Positions 1 through 9,383 of a DNA stretch of 64,000 bases are shown here, piece by piece; the stretch's first letter is position 1; each line of letters starts with the position of its first letter. The stretch spans positions 1 through 64,000 of the forward strand of contig BMTG01000014.1 in the NCBI GenBank assembly GCA_014649555.1, given 5' to 3'. The notes beneath the pieces are model-generated. The model saw only the letters and a list, made by a program, of their open reading frames with translations, had not been told where the DNA came from and did not search any database. The stretch comes from Streptomyces globisporus (GTDB lineage: Bacteria; Actinomycetota; Actinomycetes; Streptomycetales; Streptomycetaceae). Position numbers and translations under genes: made by a program.

Positions 1-3000
1 GTCGGAACCTGCGTCTACCCGGTGCCCGACGAGGAGCCGGCCGAGGTGCTGCCCATCGGGCACGCCCTGCCGAACATGACCATGTACGTCCTGGACCGGT
101 GGCTCCAGCCGGTCGCCACCGGCGTCCCGGGCGAGCTGTACGTGGGTGGCACCGGCGTGGCACGCGGCTACGCGGGCCGACCCGACCTGACCGCCGACCG
201 CTTCCTGCCCGACCCGTACGGGAAACCCGGCAACCGCCTCTACCGCACCGGCGACCTCGTCCGCACCCGCCCCGACGGCGCCGTCGAATTCCTCGGCCGC
301 CTCGACGACCAGGTCAAGATCCGCGGCTACCGCATCGAACCCGGCGAGATCCAGAGCATCCTCACCGACCACCCCGCCATCCGCGACGCGGTCGTGATAC
401 CCCGTACGACAACGGCCGGCGAGACCCAACTGGTGGCCTACTACGTGGCGGACCAGGAGATCGACGCGGCCGGCCTCGGGAAGCACGCCGCCACCCGGCT
501 CCCCGACTACATGCTGCCCGCCACCTATGTCGCCCTCGACACCATCCCGCTCAACGCCAACGGCAAGACCGACAAACGCGCCCTCCCCGACCCCGACGAC
601 ACCGCGGACGGCACCGGCACCCCGTACGTTGCCCCGCGCACCGGAACCGAGGCGCGTGTCGCGGAGATCTGGGCGCAGGTCCTCCAGCTGGAGCGGGTCG
701 GCGTCGAGGACGGGTTCTTCGACCTCGGTGGCCACTCCATCCGCGCCGTCGCCCTGGTCGGCGCCCTGCGCGCCGCCGGGTTCGACGTCGGGGTACGCGA
801 GGTCTTCGAGCACCGCACGGTCGCCGAGCTCAGCGAGTTCCTGACCGGGCGCCCCGCGCCGACCGAGACGGCACCGCCCGTCGAGCCGTTCGCGCTCCTC
901 GGTCCGGACGACCGGGCGAGGCTCCCCGAGGGGGCCGTCGACGCCTACCCGATGTCGCAGGTCCAGCTCGGCATGATCGTGGAGATGCTCGCCGACGAGG
1001 AGAAGCGCGCCTACCTCAACGTGGCGTCCTTCCGCATCACCGACGGCGTCCCCTTCGAGGTCGCCGCGTTCCGCAAGGCCCTCAACATCGTCACCCGGCG
1101 CCACGAGATGCTGCGCACCTCCTTCGACCTCGACGGCTACAGCACGCCCCTCCAGATCGTCGCCCCCACCGCCCACGTGCCGCTGGTGGTCGAGGACCTG
1201 AGGCTCGCGGGCGACCGGGAGGAGCGGACGCGCGCCATCCTCATCGAGGAGCGCGCGGTCCTCTTCGACCTGGCGAAGGCGCCGCTGCTGCGGATGACCG
1301 CACAGCTGGAGGACGACCACGCCTGGCGGCTCGTCGTCACCGTCTGCCACGCCATCACCGAGGGCTGGAGCCACCGGGCCCTGCTCATGGAGCTCCTGGA
1401 GACCTACCGCGTGCTGCGGGACGGCGGCGAGCCGGCACCGTACACCGCCCCGCCGGTCCGCTACGCGGACTTCATCGCCGCCGAACTGGCCTCCCTGGAC
1501 TCCGAGGACGACCGCGCCTACTGGAAGGACGTGGTGAGCGGCCACGCCCCGTTCGCGCTGCCCGCTCCGTGGGCCGGGGACCCCCTCGCCCCGCGCGATA
1601 AGTACCAGGTGGCGGTCGAGCTCCTCGACCTTCAGCCGAGGCTGCGCGCGCTCGCCACGCAGGCCCAGGTGTCGCTGAAGAGCGTCCTGCTCTCCGCCCA
1701 CCTGAAGGTCCTCTCCCTGCTCACCGAGGAACCCGCCTTCCACAGCGGCCTGGTGTGCAGCGCGCGCCCCGAGTCGCCGGGCGCCGAGCGGGTGTACGGC
1801 ATGTACCTCAACACACTGCCGTTCGCCTTCGCCGGAGCCCGGGGCACCTGGACCGACCTGGTACGGGAGGTGTTCGCCGCCGAAGGGAACGTCTGGGACC
1901 GCCGGCGCTTCCCGATGCCAGTCATCCAGCGCGACGCCGGGACCGGCCGGCTCCTCGACGTCCGCTTCAGCTACCAGGACTTCGACCACGTCGACACCGA
2001 ACTGGTCGACCCCGAGGCCAGCAGCGGCGAGGGCGGCACCGAGTTCGCCCTCGCGGTCTCCGCGGTCTCCGGGCACCTGCTGCTGACCACGCACACCCAC
2101 GCCCTGGCCCGGGAGCACGCCGACCGGCTGACCGGCCTGTACCGGCAGGTCCTGGAGGCGATGGCCGCCGACCCGGACGGCAGCGCGGAGTACGCCCCGC
2201 TGCCGGCGGGCGAGGCGGAGTGGCTGGGGGCGCTCAACGAGACAGCCGAGGACTATCCGGCGCTCTCCGTCCTGGAGCGCTTCGAGCGGCAGGCCCGGGC
2301 CACCCCAGGGGCGATCGCCGTCACCTTCCGGGGCGAGGAGGTCAGCTACCGGGAACTGGACGAGGCGGCCAACGCGATCGGCCACCGCCTGCTCGCCGAG
2401 AACGTCGGCCGTGAGTCCGCCGTCGGCGTGCTCCTCGACCGCTCCCCCCGGCTCATCGCGACCCTGCTCGGGGTGTGGAAGGCGGGTGCGGCGTACGTGC
2501 CGGTCGATCCGTCCTACCCGGTGGAGCGCATCGCCTCCATGCTGGAGACGGCCGGCGCGGCGCACGCGGTCACCCAGCCCGAGTACGCGGCGCGCTTCGG
2601 TGGCCTCACCCCGCTCCTGGTCGGCGAGGCCCTCGCCACGCAGGAGCGGGCGCCCGCCCGGACCGACGACCCCGACCGGCTCGCGTACGTCATCTTCACC
2701 TCCGGCTCGACGGGCCGGCCCAAGGGCGTCCAGATCCCGCACCGGGGCTTGGCCAACCACGTGGCCTGGGCGGCGGTGGAGCTGGCCGCGCGCGGCACCG
2801 GCGGCGCACCGCTGTTCTCGTCCGTGGCCTTCGACCTGGTCGTGCCCAACCTGTGGGGTCCGCTGGTCACCGGGCAGGCCGTGCACGTCGTGCCGCAGGA
2901 CACCGCGCCGGGCGACCTCGCGGAAGCGCTCATGGACCGGGCCCCGTACAGCTTCGTGAAGCTGACCCCCGGCCACCTCGACATCCTCTCCGAGCAGCTC

Positions 3001-5310
3001 GCGACCGACGAGGTGGACCGGCTCGCCCGGGTGTTCGTCGTCGCGGGCGAGGCGCTGCCCGCCACCACCGGCAACCAGGCGCTCGAACTCCTGGGCGCGG
3101 GACGGATGATCAACGAATACGGGCCCACCGAGGCGTCCGTCGGCTCGACCGTCCACCCGGTGACCGAGCCGGTCACCCTCGATGTGGTGCCGATCGGCAC
3201 GCCCCTGCCGAACATGACCACCCACGTCCTGGACCGGGCCATGCGCCGGGTGCCCGTGGGCGTGGTCGGCGAGCTGTACGTCGGCGGCACCGGGGTGGCA
3301 CGCGGCTACGCGGGCCGTCCCGACCTGACGGCGGAGCGCTTCGTGCCCGACCCGTACGGGCCCGCCGGCGGGCGGCTGTACCGCACGGGCGACCGGGTGC
3401 GGATGCTCGCCGGCGGCACGGTCGAGTTCCTCGGCCGCCTGGACGAGCAGGTCAAGATCCGCGGCTACCGCGTCGAGCTCGGCGAGGTGCAGGCCGTCGT
3501 GGCCGCCCACCCCGCCGTGCGGGACGCCGTGGTCACGGTCCACGAACCCGCCCCCGGCGACAAGCGCCTCGTCGCCTACTGCGTGCCGCACGAAGGACAG
3601 CGGCTCCCTGACGCCTCGGCCCTCGCCGAGGAATGCGGCCTGCGGCTCCCCGAGTACATGGTCCCCTCGGCGTACGTCGCCCTGGAGACCATGCCGCTCA
3701 ACGCCAACGGCAAGGTCGACCGGCGGGCGCTGCCCGCCCCCGACCGCTCCTCCCTGCGCGGCGACGACCACCCCTACGTCGCCCCCCGCACCCCCACCGA
3801 ACAGCTCCTCGCCACGATCTGGCAGGACGTGCTCGGCGTCGGGACCGTCGGCATCCACGACCGGTTCCTCGACCTCGGCGGCCACTCCATCCTGATGATC
3901 CAGGTACTGGCCGCCGCCCGGCGAGCGGGCCTCACCGTCTCCGTCTGGCGCATGTACCAGCACGGGACCCTCGCCGACCTGGCCGCGGCCATCGACGAGG
4001 ACGCGCACCAAGCGGAGGCGGAGGCGGCCCCCGTGGCCACCGCTCCCCCCGCCCGCGTGGAGGTCTCCGCCGACCTGCTGGCCTCGCTGCTCGACCGGGC
4101 GAGCGGCGGGGACAGCGCCAAACTGGCCGAGGGGCCGCTCGCGGAGGTGGCCGCCCTGATCGGCCGGCCGGCCGCGCCGGCGTTCCCCCTCGACGAGCTG
4201 ACGGCCCTCATGGCCGAGCACCAGGTGCCCGGTGTGAGCGTCGCCGTTCTCGGCGCCGACGGCTCGACCGAGCTGCACGGCGTCGGCCACCTGCGGGCAG
4301 GGGGCGGCGCACCGGTGACCCCTCGGACGCTGTTCCAGGTCGGCTCGATCAGCAAGCACGTCACGGCGTTCGCCACCCTGCGACTCGTGGCTCAGGGGCT
4401 CATCGGCCTCGACGACCCGATCGACCAGCACCTCACCTCGTGGCGACTCGCCGACCTGCCCGAGGCGCCCGGACCGGTCACGGTCCGCCAGCTCCTCGGG
4501 CACACGGCGGGCTTCGCACGCCACCGCAGCGTCGGGTTCCGGCCCGGCGATCGGGTGCCCGCGCTGCGGGAGCTGCTCGACGGGACCGGGCCGGTGTCCA
4601 CGCCCCGGGTCAGCCGGCAGCTCGTACCCGGTGAGGTCTTCCGCAAGAGCAGCACGCACTACTGGGTGCTGCAGCAGCTCCTGGAGGACGCCACCGGCGA
4701 ACCCTTCCAGGAGCTGATGGACCGGCTCGTGCTGACGCCCATGGGCCTCACGGGCAGCAGCTTCGACCAGTCCTTCCCGCACACCGCCGGACGCCCCGTG
4801 GCGCTCGGCCACCACGTGAAGGGCAAGCACCTGGACGGCGGCTGGCGCGAACGCGCCCACCTCGCCGCCGCCGGGCTGTGGACGACCGCCGAGGACCTCG
4901 GCAAGGTCGCCCGCCACTTCCGGGCCGCACTCCTCGGCCTGGACGGCGCCCTGATCCCCCGCGACACCGCCGCCGAGCTGCTCCACACCCATCCGGGCAG
5001 CTTCTACGGACTCGGCACCATCGTCGACGACACCGGTGACGACGCCGAGTTCGGGCACGGCGGTGAACCGGCCGGCTACTGGAACCTCTCGCTCACCCAT
5101 CTCAGGAGCGGTGTGGGGCTGGTCGCCCTGACCAACTCCGACAGCGGAAAGGACATCGTCAAGTTCCTCACGGCGTCCCTCAGCAAGCGTGAGCACGCCT
5201 TCGGCCAGGGCGAGTTGATGGCCGACTGGGCGGCGGCCGGCACCGGCGCCGCCGCCCCGGCCGACCACCCTCTGCTCACCCCCGTGGTGACGGAGGAGGA
5301 CCGGGCCTGA
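1..5310 (+). CDS. Nonribosomal peptide synthetase, 3' part (A-T-C-A-T-PBP-like domain), 5' truncated by window
   Basis: The reading frame is open from base 1, so the N-terminus lies upstream. Domains by base position: C-terminal part of an adenylation domain (1-610; motifs YRTGDL, GRLDDQVKIRGYR, NANGKTDKR), carrier domain with GGHSI serine codon at 736, condensation domain (about 945-2210; active motif reads CHAITEG instead of HHxxxDG, the second His kept), complete adenylation domain (2260-3745; FTSGSTGRPKG, NEYGPTE, YRTGD, NANGKVDRR), second carrier domain (Ser codon 3886), then a class C beta-lactamase/DD-peptidase-like domain (4170-5215). That last domain has an SxxK motif (S-I-S-K, Ser codon 4345) and an HGG box, and sits where a thioesterase would be, so it probably releases or cyclises the peptide, as stand-alone PBP-type cyclases such as SurE do. 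The second A domain reads D-L-P-K-V-A-E-V-G-K by my alignment, closest to Asn/Asp codes. Product unknown. Confidence 0.93.
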   Translation, partial: VGTCVYPVPDEEPAEVLPIGHALPNMTMYVLDRWLQPVATGVPGELYVGGTGVARGYAGRPDLTADRFLPDPYGKPGNRLYRTGDLVRTRPDGAVEFLGRLDDQVKIRGYRIEPGEIQSILTDHPAIRDAVVIPRTTTAGETQLVAYYVADQEIDAAGLGKHAATRLPDYMLPATYVALDTIPLNANGKTDKRALPDPDDTADGTGTPYVAPRTGTEARVAEIWAQVLQLERVGVEDGFFDLGGHSIRAVALVGALRAAGFDVGVREVFEHRTVAELSEFLTGRPAPTETAPPVEPFALLGPDDRARLPEGAVDAYPMSQVQLGMIVEMLADEEKRAYLNVASFRITDGVPFEVAAFRKALNIVTRRHEMLRTSFDLDGYSTPLQIVAPTAHVPLVVEDLRLAGDREERTRAILIEERAVLFDLAKAPLLRMTAQLEDDHAWRLVVTVCHAITEGWSHRALLMELLETYRVLRDGGEPAPYTAPPVRYADFIAAELASLDSEDDRAYWKDVVSGHAPFALPAPWAGDPLAPRDKYQVAVELLDLQPRLRALATQAQVSLKSVLLSAHLKVLSLLTEEPAFHSGLVCSARPESPGAERVYGMYLNTLPFAFAGARGTWTDLVREVFAAEGNVWDRRRFPMPVIQRDAGTGRLLDVRFSYQDFDHVDTELVDPEASSGEGGTEFALAVSAVSGHLLLTTHTHALAREHADRLTGLYRQVLEAMAADPDGSAEYAPLPAGEAEWLGALNETAEDYPALSVLERFERQARATPGAIAVTFRGEEVSYRELDEAANAIGHRLLAENVGRESAVGVLLDRSPRLIATLLGVWKAGAAYVPVDPSYPVERIASMLETAGAAHAVTQPEYAARFGGLTPLLVGEALATQERAPARTDDPDRLAYVIFTSGSTGRPKGVQIPHRGLANHVAWAAVELAARGTGGAPLFSSVAFDLVVPNLWGPLVTGQAVHVVPQDTAPGDLAEALMDRAPYSFVKLTPGHLDILSEQLATDEVDRLARVFVVAGEALPATTGNQALELLGAGRMINEYGPTEASVGSTVHPVTEPVTLDVVPIGTPLPNMTTHVLDRAMRRVPVGVVGELYVGGTGVARGYAGRPDLTAERFVPDPYGPAGGRLYRTGDRVRMLAGGTVEFLGRLDEQVKIRGYRVELGEVQAVVAAHPAVRDAVVTVHEPAPGDKRLVAYCVPHEGQRLPDASALAEECGLRLPEYMVPSAYVALETMPLNANGKVDRRALPAPDRSSLRGDDHPYVAPRTPTEQLLATIWQDVLGVGTVGIHDRFLDLGGHSILMIQVLAAARRAGLTVSVWRMYQHGTLADLAAAIDEDAHQAEAEAAPVATAPPARVEVSADLLASLLDRASGGDSAKLAEGPLAEVAALIGRPAAPAFPLDELTALMAEHQVPGVSVAVLGADGSTELHGVGHLRAGGGAPVTPRTLFQVGSISKHVTAFATLRLVAQGLIGLDDPIDQHLTSWRLADLPEAPGPVTVRQLLGHTAGFARHRSVGFRPGDRVPALRELLDGTGPVSTPRVSRQLVPGEVFRKSSTHYWVLQQLLEDATGEPFQELMDRLVLTPMGLTGSSFDQSFPHTAGRPVALGHHVKGKHLDGGWRERAHLAAAGLWTTAEDLGKVARHFRAALLGLDGALIPRDTAAELLHTHPGSFYGLGTIVDDTGDDAEFGHGGEPAGYWNLSLTHLRSGVGLVALTNSDSGKDIVKFLTASLSKREHAFGQGELMADWAAAGTGAAAPADHPLLTPVVTEEDRA

Positions 5311-5381
5311 TCCGAGGCCGGGCCGCCCCGACCGGGCGGCCCGGCTCCCCGGCCGACTTCCACCCCCTCCAGGAGGACCCC

Positions 5382-6344
5382 GTGACCCACCCGCCCGCCC
5401 GCCACCTCATCTCCATCGACGATCTCTCCGACTCCGACCTGCGCCGGATCGTCCACGACGGCGTGACCTTCGCCCAGGCCGGCCCCGGCACCCGGCGCCC
5501 GCTGGCCGACCAGGTGGTGGGCGTCTACTTCAAGCGGACCTCCACCCGGACCCGTACCGCCTTCTCCAGCGGCGCGCTGCGCCTGGGCGGCCACCTGATC
5601 ACGTACGGAGCCGGGGACCTCCAGCTCAACACCGGCGAGACCAGCGAGGACACCGGCGCGGTGCTCTCCCGGATGCTCGACGTGCTGGTCGCCCGTACCG
5701 CCGACGACCCGGCCGAGATGCGGGCCTGGGCGGACCAGCGGCGGATGTCCGTCATCAACGCCATGAGCGCCGACGAACACCCCACCCAGGCACTCACCGA
5801 CCTCACCACCCTCCAGGCGCACTTCGGCCACCTGGACGGCCTGCGCGTCCTGTACTTCGGTGAGGGCAACAACACCGCCTCCGCGCTCGCCCTGGCCCTC
5901 ACCCGCTTCGAGGGCGCGCACCTCGAACTGCGCACCCCGCCCGGCTACGGTCTCGACCCCGCCTTCCTCGAACGCGCCCGGCGCACCGCGGCCCGCTGCG
6001 GCTCGACCGTCACCGAACGCCATGACATGGACGGCCTGCCGGAGGACGTCGACGCCGTCTACACCACCCGCTGGCAGACCACCGGCACCACCAAGGCCGA
6101 CCCCGACTGGCGGCGCGTCTTCGCCCCCTTCCAGGTCACCGCCGACCTCTGGCAGGCCAGCCCCAAGGCCGTCTTCCTGCACGACCTGCCGGCGCACCGA
6201 GGTGACGAGGTCACCGGCGCTGTCCTGGACGGGCCGCACAGCCTCGCCTTCCAGCAGGCCGAGAACAAGATGCACAGCGCCATGGCGGTCCTCGCCTGGG
6301 CCCGCGGCGGGCGGTCCGGCTCCGAGGCAGCGACCACCGTATGA
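5382..6344 (+). CDS. Aspartate/ornithine carbamoyltransferase family enzyme, divergent
   Basis: A 320-residue protein starting at GTG with AGGAGG (5371-5376) five bases upstream. The carbamoyl-phosphate side is normal: S-T-R-T at residues 54-57 and H-P-T-Q at 133-136. The amino-acid side is not that of an ornithine enzyme: the HCLP loop reads HDLP (267-270), replacing the ornithine-binding Cys with Asp, and the usual SMG loop is replaced by a TTRWQTTG stretch. It therefore probably carbamoylates a different amine. Its position 71 bp after the NRPS and its 4-bp ATGA overlap with the MFS gene make it part of the peptide operon, where it could make a ureido- or citrulline-like residue. A role in primary arginine synthesis is less likely given the motif changes. 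The substrate cannot be read from sequence. Confidence 0.85.
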   Translation: MTHPPARHLISIDDLSDSDLRRIVHDGVTFAQAGPGTRRPLADQVVGVYFKRTSTRTRTAFSSGALRLGGHLITYGAGDLQLNTGETSEDTGAVLSRMLDVLVARTADDPAEMRAWADQRRMSVINAMSADEHPTQALTDLTTLQAHFGHLDGLRVLYFGEGNNTASALALALTRFEGAHLELRTPPGYGLDPAFLERARRTAARCGSTVTERHDMDGLPEDVDAVYTTRWQTTGTTKADPDWRRVFAPFQVTADLWQASPKAVFLHDLPAHRGDEVTGAVLDGPHSLAFQQAENKMHSAMAVLAWARGGRSGSEAATTV

Positions 6345-7597
6345 GCGTCCTCGACGAAGCGCCAGCCGCCGCTCCCCCGCCGCTGCGCCGCAACCGCGAC
6401 TTCCTGCTGCTGTGGGGCGGGGCCGGGTTCACCCTGCTCGGCTCCCGCGCCTCCATGGTCGCCTACCCGCTGCTGCTGATCTGGTCCACCGGATCGGCGG
6501 CGGCGGGGGCGGTGGCTGCGGCCGCCGCGCAACTGCCGCACCTGCTGGTGCAGTTGCCCGCGGGTGTCCTGGTCGACCGCTGCGACCGGCGGCGGCTGAT
6601 GGTGCTGTGCAGTGTGGGCTGCGCGCTCAGCACCCTCAGCGTCGTGGCCGCCGTGGCGAGTGGCCGGGTGTGGCTCGCGCACCTGGCGGCGGCCGCGTTC
6701 GTCGAGGGCTCCCTGATGGTCTGCTACCGGCTCGCGGAGCGGGCGAGCGTGCGCCATGTCGTTCCGGCCGCACAGCTCACCGCCGCGCTCTCCGGCAGCG
6801 AGGCGCGCGGCCGCGCCGCCGGACTGCTCGGCCAGCCCCTGGGCAGCGTGGCGTTCGCGCTCGCCCGCTGGTCGCCGTTCCTGCTGGCCGGCGTCGCCCA
6901 CCTGCTCTCGCTCGCCGCGGTACTGCTCATCCGCTCCCCGTTCCAGGACCCCGCCGAGGACCGGCCGCCCCGGGGGCGGCTGGGCCCGCAGATCGCCCAG
7001 GGGCTGCGCTGGCTGTGGCGCAACACCTTCCTGCGCCTGGTCATGCTGCTGGTCTCCGGCAGCAACGTGCTCTTCCAGGCCCTCGCCCTGCTCCCCGCCT
7101 TCGTTCTGTACGAGGACGGGCTCTCACCCGGCACGGTCGGCGTCATCGCCGCCATCAGCGGGGGTGGCGGCGCGCTCGGCGCACTGGCCGGCGGCCGGGC
7201 GATGAAGCTCCTGGGCCTGCCGTCCCTGGTCCGCTGGGCGCTGCTCGCCTGGGCGGTCCTGGTCCCCGCGCTCGCGCTGACCCGCTCGCCCTGGCTGCTC
7301 GGCGCGCTGTTCGCCGTGATGAGCATGGTCGGCGGCGCCGTGAACGTCGCGGGCGGCGTCCACCAGGTGCTCACCACCCCCGACCGGCTCCAGGGCCGCG
7401 TCAACAGCGCCCTCCAACTGATGGGTTCGGGCGCGAACGCGCTCGGCGCGCTCCTCGGCGGGCTGCTCCTGGACGCGACCGGCGCGGCCGGTACCGCCGC
7501 CGTCCTCGGTGCCGCGATGGCAGCGCTCGCGCTCACCGCACTTCTCATCGACCTTCCACGACACCACCGGAACACTCCCCAAGGAGATCAGGAATGA
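6341..7597 (+). CDS. MFS transporter, probable peptide exporter
   Basis: A 418-residue polytopic membrane protein of the major facilitator superfamily with about 12 hydrophobic segments. An N-terminal cytoplasmic stretch of about 20 residues is followed by NRDFLLLWGGAGFTLLG, typical of the MFS_3/enterobactin-exporter-like group, and a D-R-x-x-R-R loop (near residue 80) follows the second and third segments as in motif A. The ATG overlaps the carbamoyltransferase stop (ATGA) and its own stop overlaps the next gene's ATG, so translation is probably coupled. By position it is the likely exporter or self-protection pump of the NRPS product. Substrate is inferred only from context. Confidence 0.88.
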   Translation: MSVLDEAPAAAPPPLRRNRDFLLLWGGAGFTLLGSRASMVAYPLLLIWSTGSAAAGAVAAAAAQLPHLLVQLPAGVLVDRCDRRRLMVLCSVGCALSTLSVVAAVASGRVWLAHLAAAAFVEGSLMVCYRLAERASVRHVVPAAQLTAALSGSEARGRAAGLLGQPLGSVAFALARWSPFLLAGVAHLLSLAAVLLIRSPFQDPAEDRPPRGRLGPQIAQGLRWLWRNTFLRLVMLLVSGSNVLFQALALLPAFVLYEDGLSPGTVGVIAAISGGGGALGALAGGRAMKLLGLPSLVRWALLAWAVLVPALALTRSPWLLGALFAVMSMVGGAVNVAGGVHQVLTTPDRLQGRVNSALQLMGSGANALGALLGGLLLDATGAAGTAAVLGAAMAALALTALLIDLPRHHRNTPQGDQE

Positions 7598-8535
7598 ACA
7601 CAACGCCCAGCTGGTCCCCGCTCGTCATCACCCCGCAGGACGCGGGCGTCGAGGCGTCGGCGGCCGGACTCCTGCGCGTGGTCGGCGACACCGCCGCCAT
7701 CAGCGACCAGCTCGTCAAGGAGAAGGCGCTCATCTTCCGGGGTTTCGGCGTCACCGAGGAGACGCTCGACCCCGTCATGGACGAACTGCTCCCCAACCGC
7801 CTCGCCTACGTGCACGGCAACTCGCCCCGCACCAAAGTCGGCAAGAACGTCTACACCTCCACGGAGTACCCGCAGGAGTTCACCATCTCGATGCACAACG
7901 AGATGTCCTACGCCGCGGCCTGGCCGGCCCGGCTGCTGTTCTTCTGCCAGAAGGCCGCCGCGACCGGCGGCGCGACGCCCGTCACCGACTCCGCGCTGTG
8001 GCTGGCCTCGCTCGACGACGAGGTGCGCGAGGCGTTCGGCGGCGGGGTCCGCTACCAGCAGAACCTGCACGACGGGCTCGGCCTCGGCAAGAGCTGGCAG
8101 GACACCTTCGAAACGACCGACCGCGGTGTGGTGGAGGAGTTCCTCACCCGGACCGAGGCCGAGTACGCGTGGCAGCGGGACGGCTCGCTGCGGGTGCGCC
8201 AGATCCGGCCCGCGACCGCCGTCCACCCGGTGACCGGTGACGAGGTCTGGTTCAACCAGTCCGACCAGTGGCACCCGGCCGGTCTCGGCGACGACACGGC
8301 CGCCGCGCTCGCGCAGATCCTGTCCGCCGACGAGCTGCCGCAGTCCGTGACGTTCGCCGACGGCTCCCCGATCCCCGACGCCTACATCCTGCAGATCCGT
8401 GACCGGGGCCTGGAGCACGCCCGCGACTGCGACTGGAACACCGGCGACCTCATGCTCATCGACAACATGCTCGTGTCGCACGGCCGCCGCCCCTTCACGG
8501 GCACCCGCCGGGTGCTCGTGGCGATGTCCGACTGA
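7594..8535 (+). CDS. SyrP/TauD-like Fe(II)/2-oxoglutarate oxygenase (1)
   Basis: A 313-residue protein starting at ATG 7594 (AAGGAG at 7581-7586), overlapping the MFS stop by ATGA. The longer open frame upstream is antisense-like, Arg/Pro-rich filler over the preceding genes and was discarded. The iron facial triad is visible as His101-x-Glu103 (HNEMSY) and distal His296 (SHGRRPFTG), with the 2-oxoglutarate-binding Arg shortly after in GTRRV. The sequence resembles SyrP and the VioC/AsnO-type amino-acid beta-hydroxylases more than sulfonate dioxygenases. In this cluster it most likely beta-hydroxylates an amino acid, free or carrier-bound; the Asn/Asp-like code of the second A domain points to aspartate or asparagine. 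A second related gene follows after the PPTase. Confidence 0.88.
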   Translation: MNTTPSWSPLVITPQDAGVEASAAGLLRVVGDTAAISDQLVKEKALIFRGFGVTEETLDPVMDELLPNRLAYVHGNSPRTKVGKNVYTSTEYPQEFTISMHNEMSYAAAWPARLLFFCQKAAATGGATPVTDSALWLASLDDEVREAFGGGVRYQQNLHDGLGLGKSWQDTFETTDRGVVEEFLTRTEAEYAWQRDGSLRVRQIRPATAVHPVTGDEVWFNQSDQWHPAGLGDDTAAALAQILSADELPQSVTFADGSPIPDAYILQIRDRGLEHARDCDWNTGDLMLIDNMLVSHGRRPFTGTRRVLVAMSD

Positions 8536-8541
8536 GGCGCC

Positions 8542-9369
8542 ATGAGCGACAGCGACTCCCCGGCGGAGTACCGGGCGCTGGCGGCGGACGGCGGTGTGCA
8601 CGTCTGGCAGGGCTCGACCTGGCAGGCGCCGCCCGCCGCCGCCCTGCGGCTGCTCTCCGCCGCCGAACGCACCGTGATGCAGCGCAGACCGCGTACCGAG
8701 GGACTGCGGTACGCGGGAGCGCACATCGCCGTGCGGCAGATCCTCTCCCGCTACCTGGGCGTCCCCCCGGCGGGCCTGCGCTTCGGCACCCGGCCCTGCC
8801 CGTGGTGCGCCGACCCCGGTCACGGCCGCCCGGTCGTCACCAACCCCCTGACGGACCTCGACTTCAACCTCTCGCACGCCGGTCCGCACTGGGCCCTGGC
8901 GGTCACTACGGCGGGACCGGTCGGCATCGACGTCGAGGACGGACGCTCCGGGAGCTCGGCGGGTGCCGCGGCCCTGGTGCTGTCCGCGTCCGAACTGACC
9001 TACGTGAACGGCCTGATGGAGGGAGACGCGCGTGAAGCGGCCTTCCTTCGGTGCTGGACCAGGAAGGAGGCGGTGGTGAAAGCGATCGGCACCGGCATCA
9101 CGGCGGACCTCAAGGGCCTGGAGGTCCGTCCCGAACACGAGGGTCCGCTGACCGTGCGCAGTACCGGGCAGGGCGGCACCGGCGAATGGCTGGTGCAGGA
9201 CCTGCCCGGCACGGGCGGCCTGTTCGTCGCCCTCGCCCGGCACGCCGGCAGCGCCGGCCCGGTGACTCCGCGGACCCTGACCAGCGCCACCGGCCCCGCC
9301 CCCGGGGCGGCCCCCGTCCCCGCACGGGACACCGCCGCCGCCTCCCTGCTCGTACCCTTCCGTTCCTGA
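8542..9369 (+). CDS. Sfp-type 4'-phosphopantetheinyl transferase
   Basis: A 275-residue protein starting 6 bp after the preceding stop. It has the Sfp/Gsp signatures in order: FNLSHAG, VGIDVE (Mg-binding Asp130 and Glu132) and CWTRKEAVVKAIGTGI. It moves phosphopantetheine from CoA to the carrier-domain serines of the NRPS. Presence inside the operon between two oxygenase genes suggests a dedicated enzyme for this pathway. The C-terminal 40 residues are Ala/Pro-rich and probably disordered. A CxxC pair (CPWCADPGH) near residue 91-94 is common in actinobacterial family members. Confidence 0.93.
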   Translation: MSDSDSPAEYRALAADGGVHVWQGSTWQAPPAAALRLLSAAERTVMQRRPRTEGLRYAGAHIAVRQILSRYLGVPPAGLRFGTRPCPWCADPGHGRPVVTNPLTDLDFNLSHAGPHWALAVTTAGPVGIDVEDGRSGSSAGAAALVLSASELTYVNGLMEGDAREAAFLRCWTRKEAVVKAIGTGITADLKGLEVRPEHEGPLTVRSTGQGGTGEWLVQDLPGTGGLFVALARHAGSAGPVTPRTLTSATGPAPGAAPVPARDTAAASLLVPFRS

Positions 9370-9383
9370 AGGAGCCCCTCACC

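Noticed and set aside
5860-7593. N-terminal extension of the first oxygenase frame
   Set aside because: It reads through the carbamoyltransferase and MFS genes in another phase, Pro/Arg-rich; the ATG at 7594 has a ribosome-binding site and gives a family-length protein.
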